A DNA stretch of 64,000 nt from Dyadobacter sandarakinus (GTDB lineage: Bacteria > Bacteroidota > Bacteroidia > Cytophagales > Spirosomataceae), in the NCBI RefSeq assembly GCF_016894445.1, contig NZ_CP056775.1, positions 62,001-126,000 on the forward strand. The letters are read 5' to 3'. Both the position numbers and the translations under genes were made by a program. The notes below the pieces were generated by a model. That model ran no database searches and was not told the origin of the DNA. It was given only the letters and a program-made list of their open reading frames with translations. Numbering within the stretch: the first letter of the stretch is position 1; every line of letters starts with the position of its first letter. Shown here one piece after another: positions 50,730 through 59,779 of this stretch.

Positions 50730-51648
50730 ATGGAAGGCATTTGATTTATAAATGTCCTTTGTTTAAAAGCTTCTTTAATTGTAAGTAACCGCTCCTTCAT
50801 TTATCCGGCAAATACCAGATAATTCCTTATTCCGGCAGGATTTAGTTTGATGAAGTTAGTCAGCGGTACTTCCTCGAACATGCAGGATCATGTCCGGCCT
50901 ACCGGAACAATTGCCTGCTTTCTTTCCTGTTTTTTCCAGTACTCAGCAACAACCTGGATAGTTGCCGGCCTGTTTAAGTGGGTTCTGGTAAATTTTGCCT
51001 CTGGCAAATCAATACTTCTTGTAGAAATTATTCAATCAACTGTAAACTATATCTGTTGATACAGCTTTGTTAATTCAAGTATTGTCTAATAGGGAGGTGG
51101 TGTAAGTATTGCTTACATGACCAAATATACAAATAAAAGTTACAGCGCAAATTTTGGTAGATATTGAAGTTGCAGGCAGGTGATATCACATCAAAGTATT
51201 TCGCTTGTAGCGACTCATACAGGCATTTTTATGCACAAAAAACTTTTTTCAAAATCATTATTTAAAAGCAGCAGCAGCACTATTTGACGGAAAAAGCGGC
51301 TAACGTTTATTTATAAAACTAGTTCTATTGATAATGCCGAATTTTATTGGCAGTTCGGTATGGATATATTAAAAATCGAATTTGCTGATTTTTAGAAAAC
51401 AGGATTTCAGTTGACTTGCCAGGCTTGGAAAGGAAGGAGAATCGGATCGTTTAAACCGATCGAACTATTTTTAGCAAATGCCCTGGTAGTCGGTACTGAT
51501 GGGCAGGCAGGAATCTTGCATGATCTTCCGGTCGGCTTGTGTTATTTTCAGGTTGTGCAGGTATTTGACTTCCGGAAAAGCCGCGTGAATTCAGAAGGAA
51601 CTTTGATTTAGATAGGAGAGTGCATTGCCCTACATGCTTTGTTGCACG
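50730..51648. other. Long gene-free region upstream of LytTR gene 3
   Basis: No convincing gene was seen in about 920 bases; the short plus-strand ORFs near 50850 and 51410 lack homology and good codon use. It contains an inverted repeat TGTAAG-N5-CTTACA (51102-51118) and TTGTAGAA (51019-51026). It separates the LytTR gene from the end of the AraC gene. Confidence 0.5.
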
Positions 51649-52581
51649 CTATTTGGCATCACTTCCACCAATAAGAGCCCTGTACTGGGTAGGAGATATG
51701 CCCTCGGATTTCCGGAATTGTCTTCCAAAATAGTTAAGGTCTGTGAAGCCAAGCTCATAGCATACCTCAGAAACGCTCGCCTTCGATTCTGACAGCATTT
51801 GCTTGGCCCTTTTGATTCGCTCGCGAAGAATAAAATCAAGGGGACTAAGGCTGAATTCACGTTTGAAAGCACGATAGAACGAAGCGCGGCTCATGCATGC
51901 TTTTTCACTAAGCTCATCAACCTGGATCTTCTCACCAATATTGGCCCGTATATAGCTCACTACATAAGCCAGCGGGTTGTCGGCTCTTTCAAAAGAAGAA
52001 TGGTCCGCTGCGTACAGGTTCTGAGTCTGTATGATATGCACGATCAGTTCCCGCAGCGTGAGATCAGCCAGGATATCCTTCCCGACACTATTGCCGGAGC
52101 AAATACCAATAAGCTTGTTCAGGGTTTGGGCTAGTTCAAGATTGTTCAGGAAGTGGTACTCATTATGTTGCAGCTGCCAGGTTTGTCCCTGCGCAGCTTT
52201 CGGGTAATCCTGGTTCAGCCGGTCAACAATATGCTGGATTTTGGCCTGGTCGAGTGCCAGCGCAATGCATTGGGTCGGATTGGTAGTACCCGCATCCGGA
52301 AAATCAATGCGCATAGTTACATTGGCAGGCACAAGCACCGTTTCGCCCGGCAGGTAGTCGAACCCCGGTTCATCAAACAAATGCATGATCTTTTTTCCCC
52401 TCAGCATACTCGTAATCACGAAGTCGGAAAAAGTAAGCGGCACCAGCAGTGATGGCTGTAACGTTTCAAACAAGTTCAGCTCACAGTGATCAAGCGTGAA
52501 TGCACGGCGGTTTTCCACCAGTGTTTTTAATGATTTTTCAGAAGATAGGGCGATGTCCGCCAATTTGTACCCGCTCGCCAT
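51649..52581 (-). CDS. AraC-family transcriptional regulator
   Basis: 310 residues. An N-terminal cupin-like sensing domain (about 40-190, LFDEPGFDYLPGETVLVPANVTMRIDFPD) and two C-terminal helix-turn-helix motifs (IQVDELSEKACMSRASFYRAFKREFSLSPLDFI and VSEVCYELGFTDLNYFGRQFRKSEGISPTQYR). It is divergent from the aldehyde dehydrogenase gene with a 186-base shared control region. This arrangement, with DUF779 next to the dehydrogenase, is common; the regulator probably activates them in response to an aldehyde or alcohol. Confidence 0.9.
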   Translation of the reverse strand: MASGYKLADIALSSEKSLKTLVENRRAFTLDHCELNLFETLQPSLLVPLTFSDFVITSMLRGKKIMHLFDEPGFDYLPGETVLVPANVTMRIDFPDAGTTNPTQCIALALDQAKIQHIVDRLNQDYPKAAQGQTWQLQHNEYHFLNNLELAQTLNKLIGICSGNSVGKDILADLTLRELIVHIIQTQNLYAADHSSFERADNPLAYVVSYIRANIGEKIQVDELSEKACMSRASFYRAFKREFSLSPLDFILRERIKRAKQMLSESKASVSEVCYELGFTDLNYFGRQFRKSEGISPTQYRALIGGSDAK

Positions 52582-52726
52582 TTCAGTATCAGTTTTTCTA
52601 AAAAATAAGGTACAGTCCTGGAACCCCGGGCAGTACCTCTTCCTGAATATAATTATTTTTTAAATAAATGAGATAATTATGCTACAATCTGGAACGATCG
52701 TACCAATGCATAACGCAGGTCCAACT

Positions 52727-52734
52727 TAGTTTTG
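52727..52734 (+). promoter_or_regulatory. Candidate -7 element for the aldehyde dehydrogenase
   Basis: TAGTTTTG fits TAnnTTTG, 33 bases before the ATG at 52768. No clear -33 element was found, which fits activator dependence. Confidence 0.45.
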
Positions 52735-52767
52735 TTTCAATCATTCATTAAACCTTAACATACTGAT

Positions 52768-54321
52768 ATGGACACGTTCATAGAAACCCCGGTTCCGGGA
52801 GAAAAAACATACGCCAGTGAGAACCTGGCAAAAAGGCCGCAGTTCAAAGAAAAGTACGGCAATTACATTGGCGGAAAGTTTGTAGAGCCTGCAAAAGGAG
52901 AGTACTTCGAAAACGTATCGCCCATTGATGGTCAGGTTTTTACGCATGCAGCCAGGTCGTCGAAAGAGGATATTGAACGTGCATTGGATGCCGCCCATGC
53001 TGCATTTCCTGCATGGAGCAAGTCCTCCGCCACAAGCCGCAGCAATCTGATGCTCAAAATTGCCCAGGTGATTGAGGATAACCTGGAATACCTCGCCATC
53101 GTCGAAACCATTGATAACGGAAAGGCAATCCGCGAAACACGCGCTGCTGACCTGCCTCTGTGCGTCGACCACTTCCGGTACTTTGCAGGAGTGATCCGGG
53201 CGGAAGAGGGCAGCGTTTCAGAGCATGATGAAAATACCGTTTGCATTAATCTGCACGAGCCGCTCGGTGTTGTAGCCCAGATCATCCCCTGGAACTTCCC
53301 GCTGCTGATGGCTACCTGGAAAATCGCTCCCGCTCTGGCCGCGGGCTGCTGCGTGGTAGTGAAGCCGGCAGAACAGACGCCTACTTCCATTATGGTACTC
53401 ATGGAGCTGATCGGAGATATTTTACCGGCTGGTGTACTAAACGTGGTGACCGGCTTCGGGGTGGAAGCAGGCAAGCCGCTGGCATCTTCACCCCGCGTAG
53501 CCAAAGTGGCATTTACAGGCGAAACAACCACCGGTCGCCTCATTATGCAGTATGCATCCGACAACCTGATTCCCGTCACCATGGAACTGGGCGGCAAATC
53601 ACCCAATATATTCTTCCCGTCTGTGGCTGATGAAGACGATGCATTTTTCGATAAGGCCATCGAAGGCGCGGTGCTGTTTGCACTAAACCAGGGGGAAGTC
53701 TGTACCTGTCCGTCAAGAATGCTGATCCACGAAAGCATTTACGAAAAATTCATTGCCCGTGTCATCGAAAGGACCAATGCAATCAAGATGGGCCACCCGC
53801 TCGACAGTACGACCATGATGGGGGCGCAGGCATCCAATGATCAGTATGAAAAAATACTTTCATACCTGAAGATCGGCAGAGAGGAAGGTGCGGAAGTACT
53901 GGCGGGTGGTGAAGCCCGGAAGTTTGAAAATGGTATCTCAGGAGGTTACTATATCCAGCCTACCATTTTCAAGGGACATAACAAAATGCGCATTTTCCAG
54001 GAAGAGATTTTCGGACCGGTTGTATGCGTCACTACATTCAAAACAACTGAAGAAGCCATTGCGATTGCCAATGATACCCTTTATGGTCTGGGAGCAGGTG
54101 TATGGACCCGTGATGCACATGAAATCTACCAGGTTCCGAGGGCTATCCAGGCAGGCCGCGTTTGGGTCAACAATTACCACGCCTATCCGGCGCATGCTCC
54201 CTTCGGCGGGTATAAGAAGTCTGGTTTCGGCAGAGAAAATCACAAGATGATGCTTGGGTACTATCGCCAGACCAAGAACATGCTCATTTCTTACGATAAA
54301 AATAAGCTCGGCTTTTTTTGA
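52768..54321 (+). CDS. NAD-dependent aldehyde dehydrogenase (AldB/ExaC type)
   Basis: 517 residues of the aldehyde dehydrogenase superfamily. Catalytic residues: N176 (IIPWNFP), E273 ([10 protein letters not shown]), C312 ([11 protein letters not shown]). The last motif marks the AldB/ExaC/acetaldehyde-dehydrogenase subgroup. It oxidises short aldehydes to acids in the cytoplasm. Sixteen bases separate it from the DUF779 gene. It is controlled most likely by the divergent AraC protein. The length is standard. Confidence 0.93.
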   Translation: MDTFIETPVPGEKTYASENLAKRPQFKEKYGNYIGGKFVEPAKGEYFENVSPIDGQVFTHAARSSKEDIERALDAAHAAFPAWSKSSATSRSNLMLKIAQVIEDNLEYLAIVETIDNGKAIRETRAADLPLCVDHFRYFAGVIRAEEGSVSEHDENTVCINLHEPLGVVAQIIPWNFPLLMATWKIAPALAAGCCVVVKPAEQTPTSIMVLMELIGDILPAGVLNVVTGFGVEAGKPLASSPRVAKVAFTGETTTGRLIMQYASDNLIPVTMELGGKSPNIFFPSVADEDDAFFDKAIEGAVLFALNQGEVCTCPSRMLIHESIYEKFIARVIERTNAIKMGHPLDSTTMMGAQASNDQYEKILSYLKIGREEGAEVLAGGEARKFENGISGGYYIQPTIFKGHNKMRIFQEEIFGPVVCVTTFKTTEEAIAIANDTLYGLGAGVWTRDAHEIYQVPRAIQAGRVWVNNYHAYPAHAPFGGYKKSGFGRENHKMMLGYYRQTKNMLISYDKNKLGFF

Positions 54322-54337
54322 TAAACCCCAACTGCGT

Positions 54338-54706
54338 ATGACTCCCAGAGTGCTGATCACGCCGGAAGCTGAGAAGATTGTGGCGCAACTGAAAGATCGT
54401 TACGGACCATTGATGTTTCACCAGAGCGGTGGCTGCTGCGACGGATCACAGCCGATGTGTTTTGAAAAAGGCGAGTTCCGGGTGTCGGAAAGTGATGTAA
54501 TGCTGGGCGAAATTGCGGATTGTGCATTTTATATGAGCCGCGACCAGTTTGAATACTGGAAACATACCCAGCTGATCATTGACGTCACCCCCGGAAGAGG
54601 TGCCAGCTTTTCACTCGAAATCCCACTGGGGGTGCGATTTATTACCAGGTCAAGGCTTTATACGCCCGATGAAGCTGAAAATCTCACTCAAATCGAGACT
54701 TGTTAG
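54338..54706 (+). CDS. DUF779 protein
   Basis: 122 residues from ATG 54338 (MTPRVLI); an in-frame extension from 54254 overlaps the dehydrogenase gene and is not used. DUF779 proteins are almost always next to aldehyde dehydrogenases. Cysteines 33, 34 and 41 (GGCCDGSQPMC) and Cys62 could bind a metal or form disulfides. The function is unknown. It is expected to be cytoplasmic and cotranscribed with the dehydrogenase, and is followed by a strong terminator. Confidence 0.9.
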   Translation: MTPRVLITPEAEKIVAQLKDRYGPLMFHQSGGCCDGSQPMCFEKGEFRVSESDVMLGEIADCAFYMSRDQFEYWKHTQLIIDVTPGRGASFSLEIPLGVRFITRSRLYTPDEAENLTQIETC

Positions 54707-54724
54707 CTGCATGATTTTTGTACG

Positions 54725-54780
54725 AAGGTCCCCGGAAGGATGGTTCAGATTGAACTTCCTGCCCGGGGACCTTTTCGTTT
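54725..54780 (+). terminator. Terminator after DUF779
   Basis: AAGGTCCCCGG (54725-54735) pairs with CCGGGGACCTT (54763-54773). An inner GGTTCA-GAT-TGAACT stem extends the hairpin, and TTTTCGTTT follows. Confidence 0.85.
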
Positions 54781-54894
54781 GAGAGAGGATATTATTATAT
54801 TTGTTCAAATCAAGCGGTTTGCTGACTGGGAAATTAAAGTCAGCTCTTACAACAAAACATGCCGGTGCATACCTCCGGCTTTACAAGCTGAATT

Positions 54895-56172
54895 TTGAAT
54901 TTCAACGAATTTGAACTCCACGAGGACGTGCTGAACGCCGTGGACTCCATGAACTACCAACAAGCCACACCTATTCAGGAGCAGGCTATTCCACAGATTT
55001 TAAGCGGACAGGATCTACTCGCATGTGCGCAGACGGGTACCGGCAAAACCGCGGCTTACCTGATCCCGATTTTAGATAAAGTGGCCCACGAAGCCAATGA
55101 ACATACAGGTGCATTGATATTAGTCCCTACACGCGAGCTCGCCGTGCAGATTGACCAGCAGATCCAGGGACTCGGATATTTTGTGGGTGCTACCAGCATT
55201 GCGGTATATGGCGGCAACAAGGGTCCTGAGTGGGACCAGCAGAAAAAGGCATTGACGCAGGGTGCAGATATTATCATTGCGACCCCGGGCAGGCTCATCG
55301 CGCATTTACAGCTGGGTTATGTAAACTTTCGCAACCTTCGCCATCTCGTGCTCGACGAGGCCGACCGGATGCTCGACATGGGTTTCCTGGGCGATATACT
55401 AAAAATTATGAGCTTCCTGCCTGCCGAAAAGCAGACACTTATGTTCTCAGCCACGATGCCGCCCAAAATCGGGGAGCTGGCCAAGCGCATTTTGCACAAG
55501 CCGCATGAAATCAGGCTTGCAGTGTCGCGCCCTGCGGACCGCATTGATCAGCAGTTTTATCTTGCTAAGGACGAACAAAAGCTGCCTTTGCTGCTGCACT
55601 TACTGGCGCAGGTACAAAGTGCCAGCATGGTACTTTTCACCTCACGCAAGTCGACGGTAGAGCCCATTGTCAGATCTTTGAAAAAACTCGGGCTGAATGC
55701 AAGGGGTATCTCTTCCGATTCGGAGCAAACGGAGCGTGAGGTCGTCCTTCGTGATTTTAAAAACAGGACATTTCCGGTACTCGTAGCTACTGACGTACTA
55801 TCCCGCGGCATAGATATTGACAATCTGAGTCATGTGATCAATTATGATGTACCCAGAGATCCGGAAGACTATGTGCACCGTATCGGCCGCACTGCCCGGG
55901 CTGAGTCAAAGGGTACCGCCATTACTTTTATCAATGAGCACGATCAGAAATATGTATTGAAGATCGAGAGGCTTTTTGAGAAAGAGGTAGAAAAAATTGC
56001 TATTACCCAGGACCTAGGCCTTGGCGAAGCACCTGCCTTCGATCCCCGCCGGCAACGTGCGGCCGGCAGCCGGCGTAAAGAAGCAGGTAAACCGGAAGGT
56101 AAGCCGGCCAACCGTAACAAGAGACGTAAACCAAGAAAAGAACAGCAGAATTCAAGCCAGGCAGGAGCCTGA
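54895..56172 (+). CDS. rhlE: DEAD-box RNA helicase, RhlE type
   Basis: 425 residues. All DEAD-box motifs are present: ATPIQEQAI (Q motif), AQTGTGKT (I), PTRELA (Ia), TPGR, DEAD in LDEADRMLDMGF (II), SAT (III), ATDVLSRGIDI and HRIGRTAR (VI). A basic tail (from about 375, RRQRAAGSRRKEAGK) is typical of RhlE. The start must be TTG at 54895: an in-frame TGA lies 6 bases upstream and the next ATG would remove the Q motif. It remodels RNA in ribosome assembly or decay, often in the cold. Confidence 0.93.
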   Translation: MNFNEFELHEDVLNAVDSMNYQQATPIQEQAIPQILSGQDLLACAQTGTGKTAAYLIPILDKVAHEANEHTGALILVPTRELAVQIDQQIQGLGYFVGATSIAVYGGNKGPEWDQQKKALTQGADIIIATPGRLIAHLQLGYVNFRNLRHLVLDEADRMLDMGFLGDILKIMSFLPAEKQTLMFSATMPPKIGELAKRILHKPHEIRLAVSRPADRIDQQFYLAKDEQKLPLLLHLLAQVQSASMVLFTSRKSTVEPIVRSLKKLGLNARGISSDSEQTEREVVLRDFKNRTFPVLVATDVLSRGIDIDNLSHVINYDVPRDPEDYVHRIGRTARAESKGTAITFINEHDQKYVLKIERLFEKEVEKIAITQDLGLGEAPAFDPRRQRAAGSRRKEAGKPEGKPANRNKRRKPRKEQQNSSQAGA

Positions 56173-56238
56173 TCAGCGTTTGTCACATTTTCGCAACAAT
56201 ACTTTGGAAAATGTACCTTTCACTTAAAATATATACTA

Positions 56239-56958
56239 TTGGACCGTCTGATAGATTGGATAAGAAACTATAAGTTCAGCGTCTCCGATCCGCCCATTCT
56301 GACCATGGAGGGACTGTTTTCGCTGCTGCTGCTGCTGATACTCAGTTTAGTCGCTGTCTTCTTTCACCTGATACGGATCCTTTTCAATGCGCCGGTCGAT
56401 TTTTCGATGGACTGGAATTTGTTCCTGAGCTGGATCCCGCTGATTATTGCTTTTTTTGCCGATAATCTTACCAAACGATTCGGCCGTATTCCGGTGGGAG
56501 TGATCCTGCTGAGCATTATATGGGTGTTGTTTTTTCCAAATGCACCCTACATGATCACCGACCTGGCCCACCTGACGGTAGACTACGACCGTGACCTTAC
56601 ATGGCACGATGTAATCATGCTTTTCTTTTATGCAGAAGTCAGTCTTTTCAACGGACTTGTGTCTTTGTACTGGATACACCGCGCCTGGCGGCGGGTTTTC
56701 AACCGGAGCTTTACCTGGTTATTGCTGGTAGCCAGTTTGCCGCTTGCGGGCTTCGGAGTGTACTTGGGCCGGGTACGGCGGATGAACAGCTGGGACATTC
56801 TCCACGACCCCGGAGCTATCCTCCAAAACCTGCTTGAAAGTGCCATGGATCGCACTGCATTGGTGTTCAGCATGGAAATAGGTGTGTTACTCGGCATCCT
56901 GTACCTGGTGCTCTGGTCCATTATCAGGTTCAGGATCAGGTATACAAAAAAGGCCTGA
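56239..56958 (+). CDS. DUF1361 membrane protein
   Basis: 239 residues with about six membrane segments. FPNAPYMITDLAHL matches the conserved FPNAPYhxTDhxHL pattern of DUF1361. The start used is TTG 56239 (MDRLIDWIRNY); an ATG at 56305 is a possible shorter start. The function is unknown. It lies between the helicase and the TruC gene on the same strand, 66 bases after the former and 15 before the latter. Confidence 0.85.
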   Translation: MDRLIDWIRNYKFSVSDPPILTMEGLFSLLLLLILSLVAVFFHLIRILFNAPVDFSMDWNLFLSWIPLIIAFFADNLTKRFGRIPVGVILLSIIWVLFFPNAPYMITDLAHLTVDYDRDLTWHDVIMLFFYAEVSLFNGLVSLYWIHRAWRRVFNRSFTWLLLVASLPLAGFGVYLGRVRRMNSWDILHDPGAILQNLLESAMDRTALVFSMEIGVLLGILYLVLWSIIRFRIRYTKKA

Positions 56959-56973
56959 TCTGGCTTGTCTCCC

Positions 56974-57666
56974 ATGAAACTTTTGGAAATCATCTTCCAG
57001 GATGACCACCTGGTGGCAGTCAATAAGCCACATGGATTACTGGTGCACCGCTCACCCATTGCGATGGATGCAGATGAGTTTGCGGTTCAGCTGCTGCGCG
57101 ACCAGCTTGGCAGGAAGGTATATCCGGTGCACCGGCTTGACCGCAAAACGGCCGGTGTGCTGCTGTTTGCATTAAGTGAATACATGAACAGTACCATGCA
57201 GGTAAAGTTTGCAACCGGCGAAATTTCCAAGACATACCATGCCATCGTACGGGGCAGTACCGATGATTCGGGCGACATTGATTACCCGCTGAAAAAAGAA
57301 GACGGAACAATCCAGGAAGCATTTACCAGTTACCTGACCCTGCAACGTACTGAAGTGTCGATACCTTTCGGAAAACACAGTACTTCCCGGTACTCTCTGG
57401 TGCAGCTCAAACCCCAAACCGGCCGCATGCACCAGCTGCGGAAGCATATGGCGCATATCTTTCACCCGATCATTGGTGACAGGCCTTATGGCTGCAATAA
57501 ACAAAACCGCCTGTTTAAAGAGCAATTTCAGATGGAATCGATGATGCTGCATGCGACCGCACTCGATTTCCTGCATCCGCTTACCCAGGCTCCGGTTCAT
57601 ATCCAGGCCGGCTACCAGCCCGAATTCCGTCGTACGCTTTCTGCGCTCAATTTATCCAACGGCTAA
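56974..57666 (+). CDS. truC: tRNA pseudouridine synthase C
   Basis: 230 residues from ATG 56974 (MKLLEIIFQD). An RluA-family enzyme with catalytic D56 in VHRLDRKTAGVLLFAL. LVAVNKPHGLLVHRS, TSRYSLVQLKPQTGRMHQLRKH and FHPIIGDRPYG, with NRLFKEQF, match TruC, which modifies U65 of tRNA. No S4 domain is present, as expected for TruC. It is cytoplasmic and follows the DUF1361 gene in a probable operon. Confidence 0.88.
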   Translation: MKLLEIIFQDDHLVAVNKPHGLLVHRSPIAMDADEFAVQLLRDQLGRKVYPVHRLDRKTAGVLLFALSEYMNSTMQVKFATGEISKTYHAIVRGSTDDSGDIDYPLKKEDGTIQEAFTSYLTLQRTEVSIPFGKHSTSRYSLVQLKPQTGRMHQLRKHMAHIFHPIIGDRPYGCNKQNRLFKEQFQMESMMLHATALDFLHPLTQAPVHIQAGYQPEFRRTLSALNLSNG

Positions 57667-57739
57667 TAGACTGATTAAACGGTTACAACCATTCGCGTAG
57701 CGAGCTTGTCCGAAAGGAAACCATCACCAAAGCCACGCT

Positions 57740-58276
57740 ATGAAACACCTTGTCTTTTTTGCCTGCCTTGTACTGGCCTTTTCTGCCTGCTTTCCTCCCG
57801 ATCGTGAACCTTCCTTTGGTGGATTTGAATTTGATGGTACCGGCTATCGTCCTGTTTATGCATCAGCAGCAGAGGTTGCCGACGTGAAAGTTGGCGCACC
57901 GCAGCCCTTGTTGAAGCCAGGCAAAATGTATGTCAGCGATCCTTACCTCTTTGTGAATGACACCGGAAAAGGGATACATATTATCAACAATGCAGATCCG
58001 GCACATCCTGAGTTCGAATCGTTCATTTCCATACCGGGCAATTATGATATGGCTGTAAAAGGACAGTTCCTGTACGCTGATAATTATTCGAATTTGATTG
58101 TCTTCAACATAAGGGATCCTGAGGCGCCTACGCTCGCCAAAACTTTGCCTAACGCTATCCCGGTCCAGGATTATCCGCCATTTTCAAACATTTATTTTGA
58201 ATGTGTCGACAAAACCAAAGGGTACGTGATCGCCTGGGAGAAAGTTTCTATGGACAAACCTAAATGCTACCGCTGA
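57740..58276 (+). CDS. LVIVD-repeat lipoprotein, first of a pair
   Basis: 178 residues. A lipoprotein signal (LAFSAC, Cys17) is followed by LVIVD-type blade repeats (GKMYVSDPYLFVNDTGKGIHIINNADPAHP and YNMAVKG-like DMAVKGQFLYADNYSNLIVFNIRDPEAP). The protein ends soon after a third partial blade (KGYVIAWEKVSMDKPKCYR). It is too short to close a propeller alone, and the gene downstream has the remaining blades. Surface or periplasmic localisation is expected. Function unknown. Confidence 0.82.
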   Translation: MKHLVFFACLVLAFSACFPPDREPSFGGFEFDGTGYRPVYASAAEVADVKVGAPQPLLKPGKMYVSDPYLFVNDTGKGIHIINNADPAHPEFESFISIPGNYDMAVKGQFLYADNYSNLIVFNIRDPEAPTLAKTLPNAIPVQDYPPFSNIYFECVDKTKGYVIAWEKVSMDKPKCYR

Positions 58277-58294
58277 TCTTAAAACTGATTTGTC

Positions 58295-59059
58295 ATGAAA
58301 AAATTAATACCCATATTCTTTCTTTCACTTGCCCTGGCTGGTCTGCTGATCATGCTGCTTGGCTGCGATAAGTCTGCTGAAAACAGCCCGAGCCCCGAAA
58401 CGGGTAAGGGTGGTTCAATGGCCCGCTTTGCTGTAACAGGCAACACACTTTACATTGTCTCCAAAACTTCACTCGAAGTGTACGACATTCAAAATGGGGC
58501 AGAACCGGTTAAAAAAACGAATAAACAGCTCGGTATAGGGGTCGAAACCATTTTCCCGTATCAGAAAAATCTGTTCATCGGAACCACGACGGGCATGTTC
58601 ATTTTTGATAATTCTGCTCCTGAAAATCCTTCGCTCGTGTCTCAATACTGGCACATTCAGTCCTGCGATCCCGTGGTGGTGCAGGGCAGCTATGCATTCG
58701 TCACGCTTCGCAACGGTGTCAGCTGCCGGCCGGGCAATACGCTCAGCTCGCTCGACGTGATTGATATTTCCAACCTGACGACGCCCAATATGATCAGCTC
58801 CACGGCTATGGAATCACCCTATGGACTGGGCGTGACCGACAGTTTGCTATTTGTTTGTGAAGGGGATAAAGGGTTGAAGGTCATGGACATCAAAGATCCG
58901 CGCAAGCCTGTTTTAAAATACAACTACCCGGATGTTACCTCTTATGATGTAATTCCGATAGAAAACCGGCTTATCGTAACAGGTGATAAGGGACTGTACC
59001 AATATACATTCAACAGTACCGACAGCCTGAAACTGCTCAGCAAAATACCGGTACTATAA
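58295..59059 (+). CDS. LVIVD-repeat lipoprotein, second of a pair
   Basis: 254 residues. A lipoprotein signal (LIMLLGC, Cys24) is followed by about five LVIVD/beta-propeller blades (FAVTGNTLYIVSKTSLEVYDIQNGAEP, FPYQKNLFIGTTTGMFIFDNSAPENP, YGLGVTDSLLFVCEGDKGLKVMDIKDPRKP). It begins 18 bases after the previous gene. Both proteins may combine into one propeller or act as a pair. The gene ends at a strong bidirectional terminator. Confidence 0.82.
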   Translation: MKKLIPIFFLSLALAGLLIMLLGCDKSAENSPSPETGKGGSMARFAVTGNTLYIVSKTSLEVYDIQNGAEPVKKTNKQLGIGVETIFPYQKNLFIGTTTGMFIFDNSAPENPSLVSQYWHIQSCDPVVVQGSYAFVTLRNGVSCRPGNTLSSLDVIDISNLTTPNMISSTAMESPYGLGVTDSLLFVCEGDKGLKVMDIKDPRKPVLKYNYPDVTSYDVIPIENRLIVTGDKGLYQYTFNSTDSLKLLSKIPVL

Positions 59060-59061
59060 AA

Positions 59062-59098
59062 AAGCAAATGCGGCCGATCAGGCCGCATTTGCTTTTTT
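59062..59098. terminator. Bidirectional terminator
   Basis: AAGCAAATGCGGCC and GGCCGCATTTGCTT form a perfect 14-pair stem around GATCA, with A and T runs outside. It serves the LVIVD pair and msrB. Confidence 0.93.
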
Positions 59099-59118
59099 AC
59101 GCTCAAAATTGAAACTAC

Positions 59119-59685
59119 CTAGCTGCCTGTTTCGGGCTTGTGCTTGGCCTTGTACGTTTTTTCAGCAGTTTTTGCCTTTTCAAAATCCAATACCACTCCA
59201 TTAATGCAGTACCGCAATCCGGTCGGGGGCGGGCCGTCTTCAAAAACGTGTCCCAGGTGTGACTTGCACCTTCCACACATTACTTCTGTGCGCCTCATGC
59301 CCAGCGAATTGTCCGACGCCTCTACGATTGACTTTTTTGAAATCGGCTCAAAAAAGCTCGGCCAGCCGCAGCCACTTTCATATTTGGCATCACTCTTAAA
59401 AAGCGGGTTGCCGCACACGGCGCAGTAAAACGTGCCCACTTCCTTCGAATGTTCATAAGGGCTGGTAAATGGCCGCTCAGTCCCTTTCAAACGGGCCACC
59501 TCGTACACGTCCGATGGCAGGACTTTCTGCCATTCACTATTGCTTTTATTGATTTTCTGCGAATCGGTGCGGCTGTATTCCGACGCCTTTTTCTGGTCTT
59601 TGGGCTGCTGGGCAGTTTGTCCATAGCAGCTTTGTAGCCAGCAGGTAAAGATGCCCATCGCCAGAGCGACTGTGAAACTTTTCAT
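59119..59685 (-). CDS. msrB: Peptide-methionine (R)-S-oxide reductase with export signal
   Basis: 188 residues. A signal peptide with Cys20 (CWLQSCYG) suggests a lipoprotein or a secreted enzyme. The MsrB domain (about 50-175) has the zinc CxxC pairs CAVCG and CGRC, GCGWPSF and the catalytic Cys in GLRYCINGVVLDF. It repairs oxidised methionine in envelope proteins. The usual S after CIN is G here (CINGVV), a common variant. It is monocistronic. Confidence 0.9.
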   Translation of the reverse strand: MKSFTVALAMGIFTCWLQSCYGQTAQQPKDQKKASEYSRTDSQKINKSNSEWQKVLPSDVYEVARLKGTERPFTSPYEHSKEVGTFYCAVCGNPLFKSDAKYESGCGWPSFFEPISKKSIVEASDNSLGMRRTEVMCGRCKSHLGHVFEDGPPPTGLRYCINGVVLDFEKAKTAEKTYKAKHKPETGS

Positions 59686-59779
59686 GCGTTTTAGTTTGAT
59701 GTTTACTGATATACGATTTTGACGAACAAAAAGGATACGTTTCCCTCTTTTATTTTAAACAAAATCGTAAACAAAAAGA

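Noticed and set aside
17503..51026. TTCTACAA/TTGTAGAA octamer near 17503, 22276, 48238 and 51019 as a possible regulator site
   Set aside because: About two occurrences are expected by chance in 64 kb on both strands, and one more (10637) lies inside a gene, so the count is not convincing.
51411..51611. Short plus-strand ORF before the AraC gene
   Set aside because: Non-ATG start, no recognisable domain and AT-rich flanks without a terminator.
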